A stretch of DNA of 64,000 bases from Ch128b sp964527925 (GCA_964527925.1 CAZGQO010000003.1:192940-256939); one strand, 5' to 3'; positions 27,397 to 36,604 are shown, counted from the stretch's first letter. A program made the numbers and translations. Notes: generated from the sequence alone by a model not told the origin.

Positions 27397-28661
27397 AGTT
27401 TACTCGCAAGTAATTGTTGAATTCTTGCTTTATTATTTGCAAAAGCTATTGCAGATTCATAGGTGATTTTTCTTGACCTGAAGAGCCTTGCTAAATCCTG
27501 TTCCATTGTGTTCATACCAACATCACTTCCTTGATGAATCATTTGATAAATTTCGCTGGTGTTGTTGTTTTTAATCGCTGCTTTAACTGATGGAGTCACA
27601 ACCAGAACTTCCTTCGCAAGAATTCGTTTCCCATCAACAGTTGGAACCAACTTTTGCGAGACAATACATCTTAAAACATCAGCAAGACGCATGCGAACTC
27701 TTTCCTGTTCGTGAACATCGGTTTCACCAATAATTCTATCAATCGTTTCAACGGCAGAAGAAGTATGAAGGGTTGAAAAAACTTTATGACCACTATCTGT
27801 AACATCTAAAGCAGCTACTATTGTCTCTGGATCCCTGAGCTCTCCAATTACAATTATATCTGGATCCTGCCTTAATGCTTGAATTGTTCCTTCTTTGAAA
27901 GAAAGTACATCTCGCCCAACTTCACGATGTCGTACCAAACATCTTTTTGATTGATGTACATATTCGACAGGTGAACTAATGATTATAATATGGGCATCAC
28001 AAGTACGATTATTTTCATCAATAATTGCATCAAGAGTTGTCGATTTCCCAGAACCAGTTATACCAGTGATTAATATCAAACCTTCCTTCATATAATTTAA
28101 ATTCACTAATTGAGCCACATAGGGATGAAATCCCAGATCAGAAAAAGGTCTGAGTTGAGCAAGTACAGCTCGGCAGTTTAGAGCTAACTCATCGAGATCA
28201 AAATATGCATCTGCACGATAACGATAAATTCTTAGATATGGTTGTTTCTCTCTGATTTCGATTGAAAAATCAAGATTACGCTTGTTGATTAAATATTCGA
28301 TTTGTTTTTCAGTTAGAATGTTAAGAATTAATATAGCTGATTCAGTACTGTTAAATTTGGGAAGGTTATTTAGTGGTTTTTTATTACCATGGATTCTCAT
28401 CCAGAATTGGTCCAAACTCCCGGGTCCCCCAAAATCAAGATCAGAAGCTTCAACTAAATGCATTCCAAACAATAGACTTTCCAGAAACATACGTAGTTCA
28501 TCTCTTTTAGTATTTTCTAAACTTTCCACATAACTTTTTATATATAATACTTTATCAATACCTTTCAAATATTCTGGTACTAATTTAGAACCTTCGCGTA
28601 GAATTTGTATTACTCGATCAGTAAGAGTTTTAAATTCTGATGATTTTGGATCAACAAACAT
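27393..28661 (-). CDS. PilT-type pilus retraction ATPase
   Basis: A hexameric secretion ATPase of 422 residues. The core has Walker A ITGITGSGKSTTLDAI (Lys206), the Asp box region, Walker B DPDIIVIGELRDPETI, and the HSTL-type box reading VFSTLHTSSAVETIDRI. It carries roughly 80 more N-terminal residues than canonical PilT (about 345), and the AIRNLIRE retraction motif is not obvious. It lies 1 base after the PilB gene and overlaps the PilM-PilN gene by 4 bases. In the pilus it would power retraction. It could also be a PilU-like accessory ATPase. Confidence 0.87.
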   Translation of the reverse strand: MFVDPKSSEFKTLTDRVIQILREGSKLVPEYLKGIDKVLYIKSYVESLENTKRDELRMFLESLLFGMHLVEASDLDFGGPGSLDQFWMRIHGNKKPLNNLPKFNSTESAILILNILTEKQIEYLINKRNLDFSIEIREKQPYLRIYRYRADAYFDLDELALNCRAVLAQLRPFSDLGFHPYVAQLVNLNYMKEGLILITGITGSGKSTTLDAIIDENNRTCDAHIIIISSPVEYVHQSKRCLVRHREVGRDVLSFKEGTIQALRQDPDIIVIGELRDPETIVAALDVTDSGHKVFSTLHTSSAVETIDRIIGETDVHEQERVRMRLADVLRCIVSQKLVPTVDGKRILAKEVLVVTPSVKAAIKNNNTSEIYQMIHQGSDVGMNTMEQDLARLFRSRKITYESAIAFANNKARIQQLLASKL

Positions 28662-28662
28662 A

Positions 28663-30450
28663 TTAATCTTCCGTTGTTGATGATACTACTTCTTCAATTG
28701 TAGTTAAACCTGCTTTGACTCTTAAGAAGCCGGATTCTCTCAAAGTTAGCATTCCTTCCTTTTTAGCCTGTGCCCGAATTGCTTCTTCATCGATTTCTGT
28801 TCCTGATTTTACAATAAGTCTTCTGATATCTCGACTGAAATACAAGGCTTCATGAATAGCCATTCTTCCTTTATATCCAGTATTTGAGCATGCAGGACAA
28901 CCAACAGCTTCATAAAATGTTGTTTCTTTAATATCTTTTTCAGTCATACCTGCAGTAAGTGCAATATCCTTATCAAAATTTTTGGCTACTCGTTTACATT
29001 TATCACAAAGTTTTCTGATCAATCTTTGAGCAACAATAATATTAATTGCATAAGCAATCAGGAATGGTTCAACACCCATCTTAAATAATCTTGAAATTGC
29101 ACTTGGTGCATCATTAGTGTGCAGTGTTGAAAAAGTAAGGTGACCAGTATTAGCTAACTTAATTGCAATCTCAGCTGTTTCTTTATCACGCATCTCACCA
29201 ACAAGTACTATATCAGGGTCATGACGCAGTATAGCTCGCAGTGCCTGTTCAAAATCCATTTTGGGTCCAATTTTCAATTGCCTTGCACCACGAATCACAT
29301 ATTCAACTGGATCTTCAACTGTCAATACATTGACAGTCGGATCAATCACTTGATAGAGTGCAGCAATCAAAGTTGTACTTTTACCTGAACCAGTTGGACC
29401 TGTTAAGATAACCATACCTTGAGGCTTGCTGATTGCGCGCATAAAGAAATTATAGGCTGGACCATCAAAACCAATTTTTTTGATGTCAGTGATAACTTTT
29501 CTATCGTCAAGAATTCTGATTACACACGATTCAAATTTTGAACTGATTTCTGTTCCAACCATTGGTAAAATGGATACACGAAATCTAATAATATGTCCAT
29601 CAATATTTCGCTGAATAAAACCATCCTGAGCTTTTTCTCTTTCAAAACGATCAAGCCCTCGAGCTCTATCTTTAATAACAGAAAGTACAGCTTCAGGATA
29701 TGTGTTTTCTTGAACATACCAGAGCTGTAAATTTCCATCAATTCTGAAATGAATTTCTAATCTCATTCCACTTTGAGGGACAAAATGAATATCACTTGCA
29801 CCTCTTCTAACACCTTCCACCAGTGCACCTTCAACGAGATTTATCAGTGCACTTTTTTGTATCTCAGCTTCTAATGCACTTTCGTCAATACCCTCTTCTT
29901 CTGGTCCTTCTATCTGAATTTCTTCAGGAACTTCTTCTAACATTTTTAGAAAAAGATTTTCAGGAGGAAGAATTTTATTAATCAAATCATCAAAATCTTT
30001 CTTTCGGATAAAAATTATGTCATATTTTCTAACGCCAAAATTTGCAGCAATTTGAGCCAGAAATCTGTTAGTTGGATCAGAAGCAGCAATAATTAATTTA
30101 TCTTTTTGCTGTGAATCAAATTTTAATGGTATTATTTTATTTTCAATACAAAGATTCCTTATCTCATCTGGAATTTTATTCATTAATTCTTTTACTTTTT
30201 GAAAATCCGAATCATTTAATGGATATTTTTCCGGCGAATAAATATCAAATCGATAAACTGAAGCTGCTTCTTCAAATATCAAATCGTGATCAAATTTAAA
30301 ATCCTGAACAAGAATCTGTGCAAGATTTCTTCTAAGTTTATCGGTCTTCTTTATCTGTAAGGCTTTTTCAAGTGTATTAAGGTCTATTATACCTTTACGT
30401 AATAACCAGTAACCAACTTTATCAGTTTGTTCTAAAGCTTCAACGCTCAT
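28663..30450 (-). CDS. PilB/GspE-type pilus assembly ATPase
   Basis: A 595-residue assembly ATPase. The N-terminal MshEN/GspE-N-like region spans about 5-160 (KVGYWLLRKGIIDLNTLEKA). The catalytic core has the conserved start SDIHFVPQSGMRLEIHFRID, Walker A LTGPTGSGKSTTL (Lys357), Asp box MDFEQALRAILRHDPD, Walker B IVLVGEMRD and His box FSTLHTNDAPSAISRL. The tetracysteine zinc site of PilB/GspE is present (LCDKCKR and CPACSNTGYKGR). It would drive polymerisation of the pilins. The gene overlaps PilC by 4 bases upstream and is 1 base from PilT downstream. Confidence 0.93.
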   Translation of the reverse strand: MSVEALEQTDKVGYWLLRKGIIDLNTLEKALQIKKTDKLRRNLAQILVQDFKFDHDLIFEEAASVYRFDIYSPEKYPLNDSDFQKVKELMNKIPDEIRNLCIENKIIPLKFDSQQKDKLIIAASDPTNRFLAQIAANFGVRKYDIIFIRKKDFDDLINKILPPENLFLKMLEEVPEEIQIEGPEEEGIDESALEAEIQKSALINLVEGALVEGVRRGASDIHFVPQSGMRLEIHFRIDGNLQLWYVQENTYPEAVLSVIKDRARGLDRFEREKAQDGFIQRNIDGHIIRFRVSILPMVGTEISSKFESCVIRILDDRKVITDIKKIGFDGPAYNFFMRAISKPQGMVILTGPTGSGKSTTLIAALYQVIDPTVNVLTVEDPVEYVIRGARQLKIGPKMDFEQALRAILRHDPDIVLVGEMRDKETAEIAIKLANTGHLTFSTLHTNDAPSAISRLFKMGVEPFLIAYAINIIVAQRLIRKLCDKCKRVAKNFDKDIALTAGMTEKDIKETTFYEAVGCPACSNTGYKGRMAIHEALYFSRDIRRLIVKSGTEIDEEAIRAQAKKEGMLTLRESGFLRVKAGLTTIEEVVSSTTED

Positions 30451-31826
30451 AGATTGAAAAATCCCTGTATTATGTTAATGAATGACATTCCTGGATATTT
30501 TGGTCGAATTGTTGCTGTTTCTGCTGAAATTAATGTGAGTGCTGTAATAACAATCATAATAAACATCGCAATAGCCAGCTGAATTGCTTCGATTAAAAAT
30601 TTTAATTTGTGTGTAGTCTCACTCTCGTAGTAATTAGCAATCTGTAAAGCAACATTTCTTACCGTTCCAGTTTCTTCACCAGCATGAAAACGAGAGATTG
30701 CTGTTTTCGTAAACACTCCTGATGCTTCAAATGCTTCTGTTAGACCTTTACCTTCACGAATCATGATAGGTACAGCCACATTTTTAATTCTATCTTCAAA
30801 GTATTTATTACCAGTCGCTTCAGCTGCAATTCTAATTGGTTCAATGTTTTCTGCCGATCCTGCATAAAGTGAATAAAATACACGACAAAATATTTCAATC
30901 AAAGATTTATGAATTAAGTTTCCAACCATCGGAAGTTTTAACATCCATTTATGAATTAGAATTTTTCCCTTAGTAGTTTGATAAAAATAAAGACTTAAAA
31001 GAAAAGGAATTATAAAAGCTAACATGATATATAAAAAATTATCTTGCAAAAAGTGACTGAGCTTCAGAGTAGCAGCGGTCATAGGCGGGAGATCAATTCC
31101 AAATCTCAAAAATAATTCAGCTGTTGCGGGAAATACTTTTGCTACATAATAAATAACCGTTAAAATTAATGCAATGACTGTTATCGTTGGAGTTACCAGT
31201 GCACTTCGAAGATTTTTTCTAAATTCTTGTGTTCGCTCAAGGAATTTAGCGGTCGCTGTGTAGATCTCTGCCATGTTTCCACTTTTCGAGGCAAGTCCAA
31301 GCATATAGGCAGTAAATCTACCAAGAACATGTTCATATCTTCTAAAAACTTTTTCGCTATCCTCTCCTTTTTTAAGATCGTTATTAATATCTCGCAATGC
31401 ATCGCGTAGTGATTTATTTGTTACATCATTAATCATTAACTGAAGAATTTCGCCATAAGACATTTTTTCTCTAAGTAAATCAGCACTAATTCTAACAAAC
31501 GATACAATTTCACTTGTTGGGGGTTTTAATTGTAGATCTAATAATTTTTTTCTGACATAGATGACTTCAAATCCAAGTTTTTGAAGTGCCTGTTTAACTT
31601 CATCAACAGTATAAGCTTTCTGTTCACCTAAAACTGGTTTCGGACTACCTGGTCTTCTTGCTTTGTAAAGAAAAGTTGATTTGCGTTCAACTGATCGGAC
31701 TCTTAATTTATTTCTAAGTGATATTTCTTTTATTTTCTGTCGGGCAGCAAAAACATTCGATGCATGAACAATTCCCATAACTGTTTTCCCATTTGCCGAT
31801 AAAGCATTAAATCTATATTCAGGCAT
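30447..31826 (-). CDS. PilC/GspF-type platform protein
   Basis: An inner-membrane platform protein of 459 residues. The N-terminal 100 residues hold two short GspF-like N-modules (YRFNALSANGKTVMGIVHAS and YTVDEVKQALQKLGFEVIYV). The two T2SF cytoplasmic bundles follow: FVRISADLLREKMSYGEIL at about 110-200, and the second starting IEIFCRVFYSLYAGSAENIE. Each is followed by membrane helices (LVTPTITVIALILTVIYYVA; FLYIMLAFIIPFLLSLYFY; LAIAMFIMIVITALTLIS). It is the first gene of the assembly operon, with a good promoter candidate just upstream. Confidence 0.9.
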   Translation of the reverse strand: MPEYRFNALSANGKTVMGIVHASNVFAARQKIKEISLRNKLRVRSVERKSTFLYKARRPGSPKPVLGEQKAYTVDEVKQALQKLGFEVIYVRKKLLDLQLKPPTSEIVSFVRISADLLREKMSYGEILQLMINDVTNKSLRDALRDINNDLKKGEDSEKVFRRYEHVLGRFTAYMLGLASKSGNMAEIYTATAKFLERTQEFRKNLRSALVTPTITVIALILTVIYYVAKVFPATAELFLRFGIDLPPMTAATLKLSHFLQDNFLYIMLAFIIPFLLSLYFYQTTKGKILIHKWMLKLPMVGNLIHKSLIEIFCRVFYSLYAGSAENIEPIRIAAEATGNKYFEDRIKNVAVPIMIREGKGLTEAFEASGVFTKTAISRFHAGEETGTVRNVALQIANYYESETTHKLKFLIEAIQLAIAMFIMIVITALTLISAETATIRPKYPGMSFINIIQGFFNL

Positions 31827-31869
31827 CTCAGTCTACCATTAAAATTTTATCCATTTTAGTTCAATAGTA

Positions 31870-31898
31870 TTATATGAATTTTTAAAGAGTTATGCAAA
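31870..31898 (-). promoter_or_regulatory. Sigma-70-type promoter for the pilC operon
   Basis: Read on the minus strand: TTGCAT (-35, 31893-31898), a 17-base spacer, and a perfect TATAAT (-10, 31870-31875). It lies about 44 bases before the pilC start codon. It is predicted by eye only; housekeeping promoters of Bacteroidetes relatives can differ. Confidence 0.5.
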
Positions 31899-32011
31899 AC
31901 TTTTAAACCTTTTTTCTAAGTGCAATTATATAAAATTTCAAATTAAAGTAAATAGAAAAATTCAAAAAACTGGAAGAATTATATTTTACCCCTAATTCAA
32001 AATTTTAGCTT

Positions 32012-32042
32012 TAAAAATAAAAAGCCGTCACAATGGACGGCT
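32012..32042 (-). terminator. Terminator after the second pilin gene
   Basis: On the minus strand AGCCGTC and GACGGCT form a 7-bp stem (32023-32042) followed by TTTTTATTTTT. It lies 22 bases after the stop of the 32064-32447 gene and separates it from pilC. Confidence 0.88.
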
Positions 32043-32063
32043 CGAGTGTTGAATAAACTAAGT

Positions 32064-32447
32064 TTAGTTATTGATTGTTACCGTAATATTATCTGGAGTA
32101 ACTACTGCTGTTGCTTTAACTTTGTTTTTACCATCATTTCCAGTTTCAGTACCCGTACCAACAATGGTTACAACTGTTGCACCTACAGTTGCAGTATAAG
32201 AACCATTACCAGTTATTGTTAAACTGGGTGGAATTGTGAAACCTGTAAATGAATTTCCACCTCCACCGAGAGAAGTTGGTTTTCTATAATATTGCTGTGC
32301 AAAAGCACCAATGTTATTTAAATCTGCAATGACAGCGTCTCTATTAGCAGATTGGGCACTGGTACTTGCTAAGTTAATTCCAACTACAATTGCAATACCG
32401 ACAATAATTACCCCAATTACGATGAGTAGAAGTTGTTGTTGACCCAT
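32064..32447 (-). CDS. Atypical type IV pilin-like protein, copy 2
   Basis: A 127-residue protein with an N-terminal hydrophobic helix (QQQLLLIVIGVIIVGIAIVV) directly after Met-Gly, a short helix (NRDAVIADLNNIGAFAQQYY), a glycine-rich turn (LGGGGNSFTG) and a beta-rich C-terminal half. The layout is that of a small type IV pilin. The usual class III leader and Glu5 are absent: if cleaved after Gly2, positions +1 to +5 are Q-Q-Q-L-L. It has a strong ribosome site (AAGGAGATAA) and its own terminator. It is nearly identical to the 32597-32980 gene over the first 60 residues, so the two arose by duplication. It is likely a major pilus or pseudopilus subunit. Confidence 0.78.
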   Translation of the reverse strand: MGQQQLLLIVIGVIIVGIAIVVGINLASTSAQSANRDAVIADLNNIGAFAQQYYRKPTSLGGGGNSFTGFTIPPSLTITGNGSYTATVGATVVTIVGTGTETGNDGKNKVKATAVVTPDNITVTINN

Positions 32448-32537
32448 AATATTATCTCCTTATTTTTTTAGTCTCTTAATTAAATTAAATATTTGTTTAG
32501 TTAAAATCAAGATTTGTAGAATTGATTTTGATAATCA

Positions 32538-32565
32538 ACAAAAAGCCTCACAAAAGTGAGGCTTT
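32538..32565 (-). terminator. Terminator between the two pilin genes
   Basis: On the minus strand AAAGCCTCAC (from 32565) pairs with GTGAGGCTTT (to 32542) around a 4-base loop and is followed by TTTTTG. It lies about 31 bases after the stop of the 32597-32980 gene, so the first pilin is probably made as a separate short transcript. Confidence 0.88.
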
Positions 32566-32596
32566 ATAAAAATTCATTTTTGCCAATATCTTATCT

Positions 32597-32980
32597 TTAA
32601 TTATTTATTGTTACAGTTATACCAGTAGGTGTAACCACTGCCGTTGCTTTGACTTTATTTTTACCATCATTTCCAACCTCGTTGCCAGTACCTACTAAAG
32701 TTACGACTGTAGCACCGACGGTTGCAGTATAAGTGCCATTTCCAGTCTTTGTTAAGCTTGGTGGAATTGTCCATCCAGTAAATGAATTCCCACCACCTCC
32801 CATTGAACTTGGTTTACGATAATATTGCTGTGCATAAGCACCAATATTATTTAAATCCGCTATAACTGCGTCTCTGTTAGCACTTTGGGCGCTGGTACTT
32901 GCAAGGTTTATTCCTACAACGATTGCAATACCAACGATTATAACTCCAATAACTATGAGTAGAAGTTGTTGTTGACCCAT
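32597..32980 (-). CDS. Atypical type IV pilin-like protein, copy 1
   Basis: A 127-residue paralogue of the downstream pilin-like protein with the same Met-Gly-Gln start, the same hydrophobic helix and the same C-terminal beta region (VTPTGITVTINN against VTPDNITVTINN). The main differences lie in the surface part (PSSMGGGGNSFTGWTIPP, and NEVGNDG against TETGNDG). It lacks Glu5 and a long leader. The AAGGAGATAA ribosome site is repeated here, and a TTGACA promoter lies upstream. With its own terminator it forms a one-gene unit just before the paralogue. Confidence 0.78.
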   Translation of the reverse strand: MGQQQLLLIVIGVIIVGIAIVVGINLASTSAQSANRDAVIADLNNIGAYAQQYYRKPSSMGGGGNSFTGWTIPPSLTKTGNGTYTATVGATVVTLVGTGNEVGNDGKNKVKATAVVTPTGITVTINN

Positions 32981-33045
32981 GATTTATCTCCTTATATTTT
33001 ATTTAACATTTGAGTACTTGTATGATTTAATTTTTTTCTCGTCTA

Positions 33046-33074
33046 AATATCTAAAAATTATTCAAAAATGTCAA
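33046..33074 (-). promoter_or_regulatory. Sigma-70-type promoter for the first pilin gene
   Basis: On the minus strand: TTGACA (33069-33074), 17 bases, GATATT (33046-33051). It precedes the pilin start by about 65 bases. The -35 is perfect and the -10 matches at 4 of 6 positions. It is a prediction by eye. Confidence 0.42.
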
Positions 33075-33182
33075 TCATTACTTCAAATACACCGATCAAT
33101 TCATAAGTCAATAGAAATTCTTAGTTGGTCAAATTACCTCTAATCTATAATGAAATGATTATAAAAACATTTTCAAGAATTA

Positions 33183-34316
33183 CTATTCATAAATAAAAAC
33201 TGTTTTAACCTGAACTATGTTACCAGTTGAGCTTGTTGACCATACAGGACTAACTAATTCCTCACCAACAGGTTTATAATAAACTTTTACATTACCATTC
33301 ATATTTATTGATTCTTTTGAAACAACATTACCATAAACTTTAACATTAACATTAAATATCACCCTGTCATTTGAAAAAATCTGAGCATTCTAGTTAACAT
33401 TACCATTAACGATGAGTTCACCCCCAGAATAAATACCAATATTACTAACAGAATTATCTGGATTAGTTAGGTTGACATTTCCGTTAATTATCGTTCTTCC
33501 CCTTGCAACAAAAACTCCATAACCAGTAACGGTACCATTGATAATCAAGTCACCACTTACATAGATTACTTCTGGATTTTCCTTTGTCCCAAGAGTGATA
33601 TTACCGGTAAATGTCTTATTTCCATAGTAAATTTGAGTTGCTTTAGATCTTACCTCATCAGGATCAAATTCTGGGATTTCAAGCGTTGACGTCTGATAAT
33701 GAACTGGTAAATTTTCTGGATTAGAAACTGGATAGATCTTAGTCAATAGAGCATTTGGTGGATTAGAGGACGCAGAAACTGTATAAGTAAAAAATCCATC
33801 AATATTGATATTCCCATTCATAGTAAAAATTCCGTTTACATGATCATTTACATTTAAATTATTTCTTGTAATTGTAATAGTAACCCCACCATTAAAACTT
33901 AAATTTTTTCCACTAACTATAGCGTACCTCAAAAATGGTGGGATTCCACCTCTTCCCAACTTACTGACTAAAAAGTAAGCTTCATAATTTCTAATCGTAC
34001 CTGAATAATTTGCAATGACATTTGCTTTTACAAACCTGACCGAATTAATTACCGTATCAAATAAGCGATAAGCAACCTCACCACCAAGAATTTCTTCAAC
34101 ATTATAATTCTAAACTCTATAATTATAATCATTTGTCAGTTTTGTCTTTAGAATTTCAATCATCGAATTGGCAATATTTCTTGCGTAAATATCTTTATAA
34201 TAATTTACACTTGAAGTTCCAGCATCCAAAGTTGATCTATTTACCTGAATTGAAACTATTCCGTAAATGATAATGCTGCTCAATAAGATTATGATTACTG
34301 CTTTACACATGGCCAA
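33183..34316 (-). pseudogene. PilX-like minor pilin gene with two in-frame TAG codons
   Basis: One reading frame runs from the ATG at 34316 to a TAG at 33183-33185, with no frameshift, but it is cut by TAG codons at 34110-34112 and 33390-33392. The first part has the hydrophobic N-terminal helix (KAVIIILLSSIIIYGIVSI) and NDYNYRV before the first TAG. The frame then continues NYNVEEILGGEVAYRLFD ... LGRGGIPPFLRYAIVSGKNL, and after the second TAG NAQIFSNDRVIFNVNVKVYG ... VQVKTVFIYE. The middle parallels the intact paralogue at 34338-35450 (YRVPNEQ..., GFVPPVLRGAITANANLN) across the first TAG. The gene would encode a repeat-rich minor pilin or cell-surface subunit. Either it is decaying, or the TAGs are read through; both sides keep coding character. 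Confidence 0.8.
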
Positions 34317-34337
34317 ACTCCTTACTTATATTATTAA

Positions 34338-35450
34338 TTATTCAAATAAATAAAGTAAGTTTATGCTTCTTTTTCCAGAACCCAGACCGCTGTAACCACT
34401 CACTGATGTTGTAAAAAATGTTGCTTGCTTAATAGCTGCGGAGGAATAATAAATCTTATGATCATTGTTACCTTTACATTCTTTACTCATCTCCAAGTTT
34501 GGTGATAATAAAATTAATCCTCCTAGAATATCAAGATGTAAATGGAACATATAATCGCCTATAATCAAACCTTTAAAGGGCTTTGAAGATTTTAATTGAA
34601 TTACCTTTGTAGAATTCGTAGAATTATGTACAACTAAAATCCCGGTATTTTCTCGTTTACCTAAATCTAATTTTACTTCTGCGGATGAAAGTTCTAGATA
34701 GGTTACTCCACTTAATGGAAATCGTAAATCAGAGATGTTTGTCACGTATTGACTACCCTGAACACCTCTTTTAGCAATATTTTTTAGTGTGCCCTCAGGA
34801 AAACCTAAAATTCTGTCAGGACTATCAGGAAAAGTTCCACCCCAATTATAATTTTGCTCTATGACTATTGGATCTTCAGGAAATTTAGGCGGATAATCGA
34901 CACCATTTACAGTTCCTCCAATCTTCGCACCTTGAAGATTCGAAAAAGATGTTCCTGAAGAAACACCATAAATTCCACTATTTGGAATTACATTTCCGTT
35001 TAAATCATGATCTCGACCATCAATAATCATATCGCTTATGGTTTTATTTAAATTAGCGTTTGCTGTTATTGCGCCTCTTAAAACTGGTGGAACAAATCCT
35101 GAATTAATTTTCACATATGCTATAGTTGTTTTATTCACTCCTTGATAATTTGAATGAATTCTAATCTGAATTACACTATCACCACTTAATACCGTATCTT
35201 TAATTGTATATAACGAAGTTCCATCCATTAAATTCATGGTCTGTTCATTAGGTACCCGATAAGATAAACTATCAGAAAGCTTTGAAATCAAAATATCGAG
35301 TGTACTTAGAGAGATGTTTCTGACATAGTTTGATTTATAATTATCAATGACATTTTTTTCAGATATTTTTGTCGAGTTAATAGTGGTTATTGTATAAATT
35401 CCAAAAATCAAAAATGCGCCAATCAAAACTATAATAACTGTTCTACCCAT
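34338..35450 (-). CDS. PilX-like minor pilin / pilus-associated protein
   Basis: A 370-residue protein starting Met-Gly-Arg-Thr followed by a hydrophobic helix (VIIVLIGAFLIFGIYTITTI), then a helical segment (SEKNVIDNYKSNYVRNISLS) and a long beta-rich region. Asn-rich and Gly-rich stretches such as VPPVLRGAITANANLN suggest a right-handed beta-solenoid or similar. It is the intact paralogue of the broken gene 21 bases downstream. It lies 7 bases after the PilW-like gene and so belongs to a four-gene minor-pilin operon read on the minus strand. The Met-Gly-[Gln/Arg] start matches the major pilins, with no Glu5. The exact family is not recognised; a pilus-tip or assembly role is inferred from position. 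Confidence 0.68.
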   Translation of the reverse strand: MGRTVIIVLIGAFLIFGIYTITTINSTKISEKNVIDNYKSNYVRNISLSTLDILISKLSDSLSYRVPNEQTMNLMDGTSLYTIKDTVLSGDSVIQIRIHSNYQGVNKTTIAYVKINSGFVPPVLRGAITANANLNKTISDMIIDGRDHDLNGNVIPNSGIYGVSSGTSFSNLQGAKIGGTVNGVDYPPKFPEDPIVIEQNYNWGGTFPDSPDRILGFPEGTLKNIAKRGVQGSQYVTNISDLRFPLSGVTYLELSSAEVKLDLGKRENTGILVVHNSTNSTKVIQLKSSKPFKGLIIGDYMFHLHLDILGGLILLSPNLEMSKECKGNNDHKIYYSSAAIKQATFFTTSVSGYSGLGSGKRSINLLYLFE

Positions 35451-35457
35451 TTTTCCC

Positions 35458-36030
35458 TCATAAATTTTTAGGTCTAATTACTCTCTTTATTTCCGCACCT
35501 GGATAATACCCTTCAACAGGATAAACAGATTCAACCCTGATATAATAACTTATAGCTTTTATTTTATCTCGATTATTTTGCGAACTTAATAATGAGTAAT
35601 TCAATATATTTTTTGTCGAATCAAAATATACTAACTTAAAATCAACCACACCCAGATTAGAACCCTTTTTTGGTTCGTTATTTAAAATTCGGTACAAAAT
35701 TCGATCATTTGGATTGGGAGTTGAGGGGAGTTCACTGGGACTTCCTAATTCATATTTAATGGTATCAATTTTTCCGTTGTTATCAATATCACTAAGAAAA
35801 GTCAGCCTTGTTGAATCTGCCAGTAAAATTTTTGATGAAGAGACACGATAGCCAATTTTATATAGATCAAAGTCTAAAACTTCCGAAATTTCTTTGATGT
35901 TTAATTGAGCTATGTTGGCATTATTTATTTCTCTTGAAGAATTTTCCATATAAAAAATTATAGAAATAATCATTAGAATTAATATTCCACCAATAAATGT
36001 CGCTGTTATAATATCAAGCAATGAGGACAT
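35458..36030 (-). CDS. PilW-like minor pilin
   Basis: A 190-residue protein with a hydrophobic N-terminal helix (LDIITATFIGGILILMIISI) followed by an amphipathic helix (NANIAQLNIKEISEVLDFDL) and a segment YKIGYRVSSSKILLADSTRL. The pattern of a helix then a 'DLYKIGYR' step and a value-like 'DNNGKIDTIKYELGS' region resembles PilW/GspJ-type minor pilins. It sits 8 bases after the PilV-like gene and 7 bases before the PilX-like gene. Assignment is by architecture and neighbourhood, not by a unique motif. Confidence 0.68.
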   Translation of the reverse strand: MSSLLDIITATFIGGILILMIISIIFYMENSSREINNANIAQLNIKEISEVLDFDLYKIGYRVSSSKILLADSTRLTFLSDIDNNGKIDTIKYELGSPSELPSTPNPNDRILYRILNNEPKKGSNLGVVDFKLVYFDSTKNILNYSLLSSQNNRDKIKAISYYIRVESVYPVEGYYPGAEIKRVIRPKNL

Positions 36031-36038
36031 AACTTTAC

Positions 36039-36524
36039 CTAATAGGTTACTACTCGGTACATTTTAATGGGATCAGTAATAAAATTATTATTAACTGTAA
36101 CTTCTATTTTCTTGGCAAAAGTCCTGCTTAAGCTTTTTTGATCCGGTGAGTATGGATTCACATAATAAACTTGAACCTGTACCTTGAAGTTCCCCAATCT
36201 TTGAAGAGAATCAACCCGTTTGAAACCATTATAATCATCGATATCATCAAAATTTGTAATATCATTTTCCCCAATATCAGGACCAAGAAGATTTACCGGG
36301 GTTAAAGAATCTGGTGTTGTAATACTTGAACTTAAGACTTTTTCATCAAATGATTTCTGAATAATTTCATCAATCTTTGATTGGGCAATTGCTGTACCTG
36401 TAAGAATAGATTCATTTGCAATTGCAATTGCAAATCTTGAGGTAGTTGTTCTATAAACAGTCAGGACCAATATTGTAAATAATAACAAGCCAACTGTAAC
36501 TAAAAGGGTTTGACCAGTATTCAT
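36039..36524 (-). CDS. PilV-like minor pilin
   Basis: A 161-residue protein beginning Met-Asn-Thr-Gly then QTLLVTVGLLLFTILVLTVY, so a Gly followed by Gln-Thr and a hydrophobic helix, matching the N-terminal pattern of the other pilin-like genes here. A helix ILTGTAIAQSKIDEIIQKSF follows, typical of PilV/GspI-type proteins. The rest is a beta-rich domain (LQRLGNFKVQVQVYYVNPY). It is the first gene of the minor-pilin operon. The 80 bases before it separate it from the divergent Nudix gene and must hold promoters for both. Confidence 0.68.
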   Translation of the reverse strand: MNTGQTLLVTVGLLLFTILVLTVYRTTTSRFAIAIANESILTGTAIAQSKIDEIIQKSFDEKVLSSSITTPDSLTPVNLLGPDIGENDITNFDDIDDYNGFKRVDSLQRLGNFKVQVQVYYVNPYSPDQKSLSRTFAKKIEVTVNNNFITDPIKMYRVVTY

Positions 36525-36604
36525 ATCTCTTATTTATATACCTAATTATCGATAAATTGCAGTAGTATTTTAAGAAAAATAATCAATTAAATCAAAGAGG
36601 GAAT

